From assembly GCA_905373425.1 (NCBI GenBank), contig CAJPST010000074.1, positions 1-10,117 of the forward strand: a DNA stretch of 10,117 nt, given 5' to 3'. The DNA comes from an uncultured Mesocricetibacter sp. (lineage in GTDB: Bacteria > Pseudomonadota > Gammaproteobacteria > Enterobacterales > Pasteurellaceae). The notes under the pieces are model-generated. The model was given only the letters and a program-made list of their open reading frames with translations, searched no databases and was not told the DNA's origin. A program made the translations under genes and the position numbers. Positions 1 to 6,083 of this stretch are shown here, piece by piece. The first letter of the stretch is position 1; the number at the start of each line of letters is the position of its first letter.

Positions 1-54
1 GATTTAGTTACTTCACTTTAACTTATTTAATGCTTTTATTTCAATAATTTTCAA

Positions 55-76
55 AAATTTGATATGCATCACAGAT
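55..76. promoter_or_regulatory. Candidate CRP (cAMP receptor protein) site upstream of the kinase gene
   Basis: The 22 bases read AAATTTGA-TATGCA-TCACAGAT. This matches the CRP consensus AAATGTGA-N6-TCACATTT at 13 of the 16 fixed positions, with the right half TCACA perfect. The centre is near 65.5. If the -10 TATTAT at 95-100 is used, the site sits about 41.5 bases upstream of the start, a class II position. This is a motif match by eye only. Confidence 0.5.
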
Positions 77-94
77 TTTTATTAATAAATCTTT

Positions 95-109
95 TATTAT
101 CAATATAAT
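95..109 (+). promoter_or_regulatory. Candidate -10 elements for the kinase gene
   Basis: Two overlapping-range -10 candidates lie here: TATTAT at 95-100 and a perfect TATAAT at 104-109. Neither has a good -35, which fits activator dependence on the CRP-like site just upstream. Transcription would start near 107 or 116, giving a leader of about 25-35 nt before the ATG at 140. Confidence 0.4.
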
Positions 110-139
110 CCTGAAACTTGCTATTTTAAGGGGGCTTTT

Positions 140-1003
140 ATGTGGAAATCCATATCTCAAGTATTGGCGGATCAATTTGGTGCTTATTATCACATCAAAG
201 AGAAAAATAAGGTCCATACCGGCGAAATGCACGAAGCCTGGATTATCGATGATGGTATACAACCGGTTTTCATTAAAGTTAATGAAAAATCTTACCGTTC
301 GATGTTCCGTGCTGAGGCTGATCAATTGGAGTTACTAGCTAAAACCAATACCGTTAAAGTTCCCCAAGTTTATGGCGTAGGTTGCTCGCAAAGCCATAGT
401 TTTTTGCTATTAGAAGCTTTACGGATTGAACCGGTAACGGCTCAATCTATGGCTTCTTTCGGAACAAAACTGGCGCAACTTCATTTACAAAACGGGGCCG
501 AACAGTATGGGTTAGAATTTGATACTTGGCTTGGTCCTCATTATCAGCCGAATGAATGGCGTGCCAATTGGGCAACGTTTTTTGCTGAGCATCGTATCGG
601 CTGGCAGTTACAAATTTGTAAAGAAAAAGGATTGAATTTCGACAGTTTAGAAAATATTGTCGCAGCCAAATTGGCAAAACATAAACCAAAACCCTCTTTG
701 TTACATGGTAACTTATGGATTGAGAATTGTGCTAATACACAGGGGGAAATTACTATTTATGACCCGGCTTGTTACTGGGGCGATCGAGAATGTGATCTGG
801 CTTTTACCGAATTATTTGAGCCTTTCCCGAAAGAATTCTATGAAAATTATCACCGCACTTTCCCGATTGATGATGGTTATACGGAACGGAAACTAATTTA
901 TCAGCTCTATTACTTGTTAAATTTCAGTCATCGGTTTAAAGGGCATTATGTGGAGTTAGCCAACACAGTAATTCAAAAGATACAGGATTCGTCAAATTCA
1001 TAA
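140..1003 (+). CDS. Fructosamine/ketosamine-3-kinase family protein (YniA-like) with HGN in place of HGD
   Basis: This 287-residue protein belongs to the fructosamine kinase family (APH-like fold). Members phosphorylate sugar adducts on proteins or small amines so that the adduct decomposes, a cytosolic deglycation role. The ATG at 140 follows a strong AAGGGGG ribosome site at about 128-134. Visible landmarks are the VFIK lysine (K46, likely ATP-binding), the catalytic-loop block H189-G-N-L-W-I-E-N196, D208-P-A (metal ligand) and the family signature G214-DRECDLAF. The usual catalytic loop is HGDLWxxN; here the Asp is Asn (codon AAC at 710-712), although all other landmarks are intact. The length is normal for the family and there is no signal peptide or membrane segment. 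The gene is probably monocistronic and CRP-linked. Family assignment is firm; kinase activity and substrate are uncertain because of the D-to-N change. Confidence 0.9.
   Translation: MWKSISQVLADQFGAYYHIKEKNKVHTGEMHEAWIIDDGIQPVFIKVNEKSYRSMFRAEADQLELLAKTNTVKVPQVYGVGCSQSHSFLLLEALRIEPVTAQSMASFGTKLAQLHLQNGAEQYGLEFDTWLGPHYQPNEWRANWATFFAEHRIGWQLQICKEKGLNFDSLENIVAAKLAKHKPKPSLLHGNLWIENCANTQGEITIYDPACYWGDRECDLAFTELFEPFPKEFYENYHRTFPIDDGYTERKLIYQLYYLLNFSHRFKGHYVELANTVIQKIQDSSNS
852..860 (-). repeat. DNA uptake signal sequence (Hin type)
   Basis: The + strand reads ACCGCACTT, so the minus strand carries AAGTGCGGT. It is followed on that strand by the AT-rich extension GATAATTTTC of the long Hin consensus. 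It lies inside the kinase coding region. Confidence 0.85.
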
Positions 1004-1018
1004 TGTACTAAATGTTTA

Positions 1019-1066
1019 TTTCCCGCCTCCTCTGCAAAATATATTTAGCAGGTTAAAGGCGGGAAA
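1019..1066. terminator. Hairpin between the convergent kinase and TonB-receptor genes
   Basis: A perfect 10-bp inverted repeat, TTTCCCGCCT (1019-1028) and AGGCGGGAAA (1057-1066), encloses a smaller CTGC/GCAG repeat (1032-1035 and 1048-1051). It lies in the 98-bp gap between two converging genes, where a bidirectional terminator is expected. No clear T tract follows on either strand, so an intrinsic terminator is only probable. It could instead be an RNA-stabilising 3' hairpin. Confidence 0.45.
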
Positions 1067-1101
1067 TGATGTTTGATGTAGGAGACTCCTCTCCCCTGTA
1101 A

Positions 1102-3036
1102 TTAAAATGTTCCTTTTAATCCTACATAAACATTTCTTCCGTATTGTCCATATCCTATGGTGTGTTCGTATTTTTTATCAAACAGATTGGTGAGATTAGC
1201 ATACAGGTTTAAATTTTCTGTAAGTTGATAATTCGCACCCAAATTTACTAGCGTATAAGACGGCATTTTTACTTTAGATGAAGCAAAAGTCACTTCATTA
1301 TAGTAATTATCAACGCGATTGCCCATATAAGCAAAGTTAATATTAACGCCCAACGGTTCAATAACTTGGTAAGTCACGCCTACATTAGCTATATGTTTAG
1401 GACGGCGTACTAATTCAACACCGGTATTGTCTCTGGTTCGCGTGAATGTGTAATTGGTGTAAGCTGTGAGCTTATCCGTTAAGTTACCATTATAGGTAAA
1501 TTCTACCCCTTTAATTTTACTCGTTCCTTCAACATTAATTGCGCGGGAAATAAAATTAACCGGATCTACGGTTTTGCTACTGATTAAACTATCAACATTA
1601 CGGGCAAAATAGGTTACATCCAGACGATGACGCTTGTCATAAAACTCCATGAGCAATCCTAGGTCCCCGCCTTTACTTTTTTCAGGTTTAAGTGACGGAT
1701 TGGCTAAATAAGTGCCAGCCCAGCCGTAATATTCGGTCATGCTTGGATTCTGAATTGCGGAACCGAAACTTGCATGTGAGCGAAAATTTGGAGATAAACG
1801 GTAAGCAGTCGCAATTCGGCCTGTAATCGCATTTTTATACTGAGAACTGTCAGTATAGCGTCCACTGATAGCTAAACTGTGATCGTCTTCAGTGAATAGG
1901 CGATACTCGGTTGCTGCATTTTTTTCACTCAGACTCTTTTCATTTTGATAAGAGCTAGAATTATATTGAGATTTTTGATATTCACCCAAAACGCTTACAG
2001 CTTGGTTGAGGTAACCCTCACGATCAAAATTTATATCCAATTGATAATTTGCATTCAGTTTTTTCGCATCATAAGCACTCGGCTTAGAACTGAATGTATC
2101 GCTATCTGTTTTGATATGACTAACGCCGGCTTTATGTTTAAACAACGTTTTTTCGCTTCCCCAATAACCGCTAGATTTAAATAGGATTTCGCGGGTTCGG
2201 GTATAATCGTCAAATTTGGTTTCACCTGCCAAACTGCCATCATAATGAACGGATTGGGTAAAGTGAGAAACTAACAGTTCAATACCTTTATTATCTTTAT
2301 CATAACCTACACGTAGTGAACCGTTATCGCGATGAAATTTATCTTTCTCCACTGCTCCACCCGATTCAACTTTAGTTCCGTCTTTTGCTTGATAATAGAA
2401 TTTATTTGCGCTGTATGCGGAAATTCCACGTGTTTTATGGCTGTTTCCGTTTAATGCGTAATAAAAACCGCCATGATAACCGGAAAGTGTAGCCGAACCG
2501 TTATAAGTACCGTGCGAACCTGTACCTAAATCGAAATCAATATTGAATGGTTTTTCTTTATAAAGCCCACTTTTCGTGGTAATATAAATCACTCCCCCCA
2601 TAGCGTCACTGCCCCATAGTGCCGATTGTTCGCCACGTAATACTTCAATACGATCAATATTATTGAGGCTTAATGCACCGAAATCAAAACCGTAACCGGT
2701 TACGGGATTCATTTTCACGCCATCAATCACAACTACAGTATGATTTGCATCTGCTCCGCGCAGATAAAAATTAGATAACGCCCCTCGTCCACCGGAAGCA
2801 CTAAACGCCATGCTTGGTAGTGTTTTTAACGCATCGCTGACATATGTTGCATTGCGCTTTGTAAAATCTTCTTCCGTGAGAACGGTAACTGATGAAGCCG
2901 CCAGATCTTGATTTACCGGTGCGGCGTAAGCAGAATAGACATTAATTTCTTGAAGAACAGTATTGGATTCTTCATTGGCAACAGCAAGCCCTGTTGAAGT
3001 CAATAAAATTGTAATGGTGATAAGATTTTTTTTCAT
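1102..3036 (-). CDS. TonB-dependent outer-membrane receptor, BtuB-like
   Basis: This 644-residue outer-membrane transporter would import a scarce ligand using TonB/ExbBD energy. Residues 1-20 form a Sec signal peptide (KKN, hydrophobic core, LAVA cleavage site before N21). A TonB-box-like QEINVYS lies at 29-35. The plug domain spans about 45-155, with YLRG near 91-94, IDRIEVLRG at 127-135 and SALWGSDAMGGVIYITTK at 138-155. The remainder is the beta-barrel, ending in the expected aromatic Phe (GLKGTF). The plug most resembles BtuB-type receptors (E. coli BtuB is about 614 residues), but I see no cobalamin riboswitch upstream, so the ligand could be a corrinoid, a metal chelate or haem. The ribosome site is weak (CGGAAAA about 11 bases before ATG). 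It lies downstream of moaE on the same strand but 282 bp away, behind hairpins, and probably has its own promoter. Confidence 0.9.
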   Translation of the reverse strand: MKKNLITITILLTSTGLAVANEESNTVLQEINVYSAYAAPVNQDLAASSVTVLTEEDFTKRNATYVSDALKTLPSMAFSASGGRGALSNFYLRGADANHTVVVIDGVKMNPVTGYGFDFGALSLNNIDRIEVLRGEQSALWGSDAMGGVIYITTKSGLYKEKPFNIDFDLGTGSHGTYNGSATLSGYHGGFYYALNGNSHKTRGISAYSANKFYYQAKDGTKVESGGAVEKDKFHRDNGSLRVGYDKDNKGIELLVSHFTQSVHYDGSLAGETKFDDYTRTREILFKSSGYWGSEKTLFKHKAGVSHIKTDSDTFSSKPSAYDAKKLNANYQLDINFDREGYLNQAVSVLGEYQKSQYNSSSYQNEKSLSEKNAATEYRLFTEDDHSLAISGRYTDSSQYKNAITGRIATAYRLSPNFRSHASFGSAIQNPSMTEYYGWAGTYLANPSLKPEKSKGGDLGLLMEFYDKRHRLDVTYFARNVDSLISSKTVDPVNFISRAINVEGTSKIKGVEFTYNGNLTDKLTAYTNYTFTRTRDNTGVELVRRPKHIANVGVTYQVIEPLGVNINFAYMGNRVDNYYNEVTFASSKVKMPSYTLVNLGANYQLTENLNLYANLTNLFDKKYEHTIGYGQYGRNVYVGLKGTF

Positions 3037-3070
3037 AATTATATTTTTCCGGTTAGAAATTAGGTTAGGG

Positions 3071-3106
3071 CTTACATTTTATACGAAATGATTTGTAAGT
3101 CGGAAG
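3071..3106 (-). promoter_or_regulatory. Candidate promoter and operator dyad of the TonB receptor gene
   Basis: On the minus strand a -10-like TATAAA (3083-3078) is preceded at 16 bases by a weak TTCCGA -35 (3105-3100). An inverted repeat CTTACA-N17-TGTAAG (3071-3099) covers the space from about -29 to +1, where a repressor would block RNA polymerase. A metal-responsive repressor would suit a TonB receptor, but the arms do not match the Fur consensus I know. The regulator is unassigned. Confidence 0.3.
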
Positions 3107-3205
3107 TTAATTAAATTCATAGCAAATATGAAAATTATGATGTTGCGTTCACACAACTTTATGAAATAACTCAAGGTTATTAAAGTGATGAGTTTTGAAA
3201 ATATC

Positions 3206-3242
3206 CGACCGCCCTTAAAGCATTTAAAGTGCGGTCGATTTT
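3206..3242. terminator. Uptake-signal hairpin downstream of moaE
   Basis: CGACCGC (3206-3212) pairs with GCGGTCG (3231-3237). After one mismatch the inner CTTAAA/TTTAAAG bases continue the stem around a tiny loop. On the minus strand it is followed by GATATTTTC, so it can end moa transcripts. On the + strand it is followed by ATTTT. The 3' arm contains an exact uptake signal, a common use of these repeats in Pasteurellaceae. Confidence 0.6.
3227..3235 (+). repeat. DNA uptake signal sequence (Hin type)
   Basis: Exact AAGTGCGGT followed by CGATTTT, matching the extended Hin consensus. It forms the 3' arm of the local hairpin. It can also pair with the opposite-orientation copy at 3310-3318. 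Confidence 0.9.
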
Positions 3243-3309
3243 AGGTAAAAAAACAGTACGATAAATTTTTGTCAAAACAAGGATTATTTTAAAAACGTGA
3301 CGAAAAACG

Positions 3310-3318
3310 ACCGCACTT
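3310..3318 (-). repeat. DNA uptake signal sequence (Hin type) abutting the moaE stop codon
   Basis: ACCGCACTT on the + strand. On the minus strand the moaE stop TAA runs directly into AAGTGCGGTCGTTTTT. The following T run may assist termination. Confidence 0.9.
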
Positions 3319-3783
3319 TTACCACTTGTCCGCTGCCTGTTTATCGCTGTCGCGACTTTCAATCCAACGAGCGCCTTTGTCTGTTTGTTCTTTTTTCCAA
3401 AATGGAGCTTTGGTTTTAAGATAATCCATAATAAATTCATTAGCGGAATAAGCGTCGCCACGGTGAGCAGAGCTTACACCGACTAGCACAATTTCATCGC
3501 CCGTATGTAATAAACCAATGCGGTGAATTACGGCTACCCGTTGGATATCCCAACGAGACTTTGCTTCAGTGACAATGTCACGCAAAGCTTTTGCAGTCAT
3601 GGCAGGATAATGTTCCAGATAAAGCGAAGAAACTTCATCGCCCAAATTGAGATCACGTACCTTTCCTACGAATATGACACTGGCTCCAACAGAATGGCTC
3701 TCTGATAGCCAATGATAAACCGCATTCTGATCAAACGGCTGTTCCTGCACAGCAATTTGAACGTCTTGTTCCTGAAAACTCAT
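3319..3783 (-). CDS. moaE: Molybdopterin synthase catalytic subunit MoaE
   Basis: MoaE (154 residues) is the large subunit of the cytosolic MoaD2-MoaE2 molybdopterin synthase. It transfers two sulfurs from MoaD thiocarboxylate to cPMP, making the dithiolene of molybdopterin. The family blocks FVGKVRD (38-44), LEHYPAMT (56-63), RVAVIHRIG (82-90) and GDEIVLVGVSSAHR (95-108) are clear. The active-site region LKTKAPFWKKE carries K123 and K130, equivalent to the essential lysines near 119 and 126 of E. coli MoaE, and the tail ARWIESRDSDKQAADKW is typical. The ATG (3783) directly follows the moaD stop. Its Shine-Dalgarno AGGAGG lies in the last moaD codons, implying translational coupling. The gene appears intact. 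Confidence 0.97.
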   Translation of the reverse strand: MSFQEQDVQIAVQEQPFDQNAVYHWLSESHSVGASVIFVGKVRDLNLGDEVSSLYLEHYPAMTAKALRDIVTEAKSRWDIQRVAVIHRIGLLHTGDEIVLVGVSSAHRGDAYSANEFIMDYLKTKAPFWKKEQTDKGARWIESRDSDKQAADKW

Positions 3784-4032
3784 TTAACCTCCTGTTACAG
3801 GTGGAAAAAATGCAATTTCATCTCCTGATTTGACCGCACTTTCTAATGGCGATAATGTTTGATTAATCGCTACTAATAATTTTCCTTTTTCCAATGCAAA
3901 CGCCCATTTCTCTCCTTTAGTGGCAAGATGCTGCCGTATTTGTTCGGCAGTGGCAAACTCTGCTGCTGAGAGCTCTAATTGCTCAACGCCAACCAATTCG
4001 CGAGTTTGCGCAAAAAATAATACTTTTAACAT
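3784..4032 (-). CDS. moaD: Molybdopterin synthase sulfur-carrier subunit MoaD
   Basis: MoaD (82 residues) is the ubiquitin-like sulfur carrier of molybdopterin synthase. Its C-terminal Gly is adenylated by MoeB, converted to a thiocarboxylate and inserted into MoaE. The sequence starts MLKVLFFAQTRELVG, has the late block GDEIAFFPPVTGG, and ends exactly at the required Gly81-Gly82. The length is normal for the family. A ribosome site AAAGGAAA precedes the ATG. The gene is separated from moaC by 68 bp holding a terminator-like hairpin, and it abuts moaE with no intervening base. An exact uptake signal lies inside the coding sequence near the 3' end. Confidence 0.97.
   Translation of the reverse strand: MLKVLFFAQTRELVGVEQLELSAAEFATAEQIRQHLATKGEKWAFALEKGKLLVAINQTLSPLESAVKSGDEIAFFPPVTGG
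3788..3793 (-). promoter_or_regulatory. moaE ribosome-binding site embedded in the moaD GlyGly codons
   Basis: The minus strand reads ACA GGA GGT TAA ATG. The AGGAGG Shine-Dalgarno is formed by the codons for the C-terminal GlyGly of MoaD, four bases before the moaE ATG. One stretch of DNA thus serves an essential protein tail and translation initiation. Confidence 0.85.
3833..3841 (-). repeat. DNA uptake signal sequence (Hin type) inside moaD
   Basis: ACCGCACTT on the + strand. The minus strand reads AAGTGCGGTCAAAT and encodes SAVKSG of MoaD. The downstream GAAATT agrees with the second AT block of the extended consensus. Confidence 0.85.
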
Positions 4033-4059
4033 AATTTTTTATTTCCTTTAATAAAAAAT

Positions 4060-4082
4060 AAGGGCAGGTCAAGCCTCCCCTT
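4060..4082 (-). terminator. Terminator-like attenuator between moaC and moaD
   Basis: AAGGG and AGG pair with CCT and CCCTT (positions 4060-4068 with 4074-4082, one C/C mismatch, 5-base loop). On the minus strand the stem is followed at once by TATTTTTTAT. This has the shape of a weak intrinsic terminator inside the operon, placed to lower moaDE transcription relative to moaAC. It is short, so read-through is expected. Confidence 0.5.
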
Positions 4083-4100
4083 AAATTGTTTTATTATTAA

Positions 4101-4847
4101 TTACTCGGCGATAAAATGACCTGATCTACCGCCGCTTTTTTCCAACACGCGGATACTCTTAATGACAATATCTCGCTGTACTGCTTTACACATATCATAA
4201 ATTGTCAATGCTGCTACGCTAACGGCAGTTAACGCTTCCATTTCAACACCTGTCTTACCGCGCAATTTACATAGGCTCTCAATACGGATTTGGTTGCAAT
4301 CCAACAATGGAACTAGATTAACTTCCACTTTAGATAGCGATAAAGAATGGCACAACGGAATTAGCTCCCAAGTTTTTTTAGCTGCCTGAATTCCTGCAAT
4401 CCGAGCTGTGGCGAATACGTCACCTTTATGATGCGAACCTGACATAATCATTTGTAATGTTTTGGAAGAAAGCTGAATCACAGCCTCTGCACGAGCTTCA
4501 CGTTCAGTATCCTGTTTATCGGACACATCCACCATATAAGCCTGTCCATCGCTATTAATATGGGTAAATTTCACTTCCTGTTCAACCAAGCTTTCTCTGA
4601 TCAATTCCTGCTTGATACTATCCAACATATCCCAAACTTCATCACGTTTATCACGATCGAAAAAATACTTTTCTAGCAATTCCGTAATATAAAGGCGGTT
4701 GCAAATATCCTCATAGCTATCATCTTTTGGCAATAACCCAATCACTTCCAGTGCAAATTTGTATACTTTGTCGTCTGGCATTGCCGGAACAAATTTACTT
4801 TTTAATTGCTGAACTTCCTCTTGAGAGTAATATTTAAATACTTTCAT
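4101..4847 (-). CDS. moaC: Cyclic pyranopterin monophosphate synthase MoaC with an extra N-terminal helical domain
   Basis: MoaC rearranges the MoaA product (3',8-cyclo-GTP) into cPMP. Residues from about 94 to 248 are a complete MoaC: FTHINSDGQAYMVDVSDK, HHKGDVFATARIAGIQAAK (catalytic K141), LIPLCHSLSLSKVEVN (H167), GKTGVEMEALTAVS and IYDMCKAV (D218, K221). The family normally has about 160 residues. Here 90 or so extra residues precede it, with no Cys cluster beyond C49, a highly charged and mostly helical look, and no family I recognise. The ATG at 4847 has a strong GGAGG site and lies 18 bp after moaA. The only start near the classical N-terminus is GTG at 4574-4572, whose AGGA is too close, so the long form is preferred. 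The usual LCHP motif reads LCHS. The fused domain may be a docking module; its function is unknown. Confidence 0.93.
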   Translation of the reverse strand: MKVFKYYSQEEVQQLKSKFVPAMPDDKVYKFALEVIGLLPKDDSYEDICNRLYITELLEKYFFDRDKRDEVWDMLDSIKQELIRESLVEQEVKFTHINSDGQAYMVDVSDKQDTEREARAEAVIQLSSKTLQMIMSGSHHKGDVFATARIAGIQAAKKTWELIPLCHSLSLSKVEVNLVPLLDCNQIRIESLCKLRGKTGVEMEALTAVSVAALTIYDMCKAVQRDIVIKSIRVLEKSGGRSGHFIAE

Positions 4848-4865
4848 TGTAACCTCCGTTTCTTC

Positions 4866-5879
4866 TTAACCACCGATGGTTGCTAAATTGGCACGAACGC
4901 CACTATCGCCAAGATGCAAAAAGTGGTGTTCACGTTTACCTTGTAAAGCGGAAAAAAGTCTTGCTCTTAATATAAATTGTTGTTCGTCGGATTGCAATAA
5001 GTCTCTTAAATCAATACCTTCTTCCCCAAATAGACAAAGATGCAATTTTCCTTTTGCCGATACTCTTAAGCGGTTGCAAGAGGCACAAAAATTTTTTTCA
5101 TAAGGCATAATTAACCCGATTTCACCAACATAGTCAGGATGATAAAACACTTTCGCCGGGCCATCAGAGCGCCCTCGTTTTTTTAACTGCCAACCGGAAT
5201 GCAATAATTTATTAGCTAAAACCTGCCCTGAAATGTGATATTTATCAAAAAATGAATCCATTTCTCCCGTTTGCATTAATTCAATAAACCGCATTTGAAT
5301 AGGACGATCTTTTATCCAATTTAAGAATTGGTCAAATTCTTTGTCATTCAAATTTTTCATCAGTACAGAATTAACTTTAACTTTTTGATAACCACACTCA
5401 AAAGCCTGATCAATACCGCGCATAACATCATGGAATTTATTTTCACCGGTGATGCTATGAAACATTCTCGGATCGAGACTATCCACACTGACATTAATTG
5501 AAGTGATTCCGGCTTTCTTCCATTCGGCAACATCTTTTGCCATACGGTAGCCGTTAGTTGTTAATGCTACATTTTTAATGCCATCCAATTGACTGACAGT
5601 TTCCACAATCGGCAGAAAATCTTTACGTAACGTCGGCTCGCCACCGGTAATACGAATTTTCTCTGTTCCCATCGCAGCAAATGCAGTACCTAATCGACGG
5701 ATTTCATCAAGCGTTAAGAATTTATCCCTTTCGGGATCAGGTTGATAACCGTTGGGCAGACAATAAGTACAACGAAAATTGCACACATCAGTAATGGATA
5801 AACGTAAATAAAAATATTCACGCTGGAACGGATCAATAAGCCTATCACCGCTCACGTTTTTAATTGAAATAGATTGCAT
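4866..5879 (-). CDS. moaA: GTP 3',8-cyclase MoaA (radical SAM)
   Basis: MoaA (337 residues) uses S-adenosylmethionine and two 4Fe-4S clusters to cyclise GTP, the first step of molybdenum-cofactor synthesis. The N-terminal radical-SAM cluster motif is C33-NFR-C37-TY-C40, followed by ITGGEPTLR with GGEP at 79-82. The C-terminal substrate-binding cluster is C265-AS-C268 plus C282 (CxxC-N13-C). The protein ends in the required GlyGly (ATIGG). The ATG at 5879 has AAAGG about six bases upstream. It is the first gene of moaA-C-D-E; moaB, present between moaA and moaC in E. coli, is absent. A structured leader of about 140-150 nt precedes it. The gene appears intact. Confidence 0.97.
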   Translation of the reverse strand: MQSISIKNVSGDRLIDPFQREYFYLRLSITDVCNFRCTYCLPNGYQPDPERDKFLTLDEIRRLGTAFAAMGTEKIRITGGEPTLRKDFLPIVETVSQLDGIKNVALTTNGYRMAKDVAEWKKAGITSINVSVDSLDPRMFHSITGENKFHDVMRGIDQAFECGYQKVKVNSVLMKNLNDKEFDQFLNWIKDRPIQMRFIELMQTGEMDSFFDKYHISGQVLANKLLHSGWQLKKRGRSDGPAKVFYHPDYVGEIGLIMPYEKNFCASCNRLRVSAKGKLHLCLFGEEGIDLRDLLQSDEQQFILRARLFSALQGKREHHFLHLGDSGVRANLATIGG

Positions 5880-5885
5880 TTCACA

Positions 5886-6012
5886 CCTTTCTAAATATGG
5901 AGAGGATAGTTCGTTTCCTTGCTATCCCTGAGTAACTTACTACGTTACTGGCTTAGTTACCTTATTTTTAAACAAAAACATGTTTGGATAGAAACGTAGG
6001 TAAAAAAGCTCG
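5886..6012 (-). ncRNA. Structured moaA leader, probable molybdenum-cofactor (Moco) riboswitch
   Basis: The moaA 5' leader is long and rich in helices. CTACGTT (5999-5993) pairs with AACGTAG (5946-5940). AGTAAC (5949-5944) pairs with GTTACT (5936-5931). GTAACT (5960-5955) pairs with AGTTAC (5937-5932). GGATAG (5927-5922) can pair with CTATCC upstream (5991-5986) or with a second CTATCC downstream (5909-5904). Several of these exclude one another, as expected of a switch just ahead of the ribosome site AAAGG (5890-5886). Moco-motif RNAs are known upstream of moaA in gamma-proteobacteria. I assign this by position and structure, not by a covariance-model match. Confidence 0.55.
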
Positions 6013-6083
6013 GAGTTATGCGATAACTGGTTGTAATAAAATAACTTGTGAATATATTGTAAAAGATTAATGCGCATTTACAA

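Noticed and set aside
1080..1090. AGGAGACTCCT inverted repeat as a regulatory hairpin
   Set aside because: A five-base stem with a one-base loop cannot form a real hairpin and is probably chance.
3037..3200. Fur box or cobalamin riboswitch upstream of the TonB receptor
   Set aside because: No 19-bp window comes close to the Fur consensus, and the leader is too short and lacks the conserved blocks of a cobalamin riboswitch.
4572..4574. GTG at MoaC residue 92 as the true start of a classical-length MoaC
   Set aside because: AGGA is only one base from the GTG, while the ATG at 4847 has an ideal GGAGG. The 90 residues upstream are open and protein-like. Kept only as an alternative.
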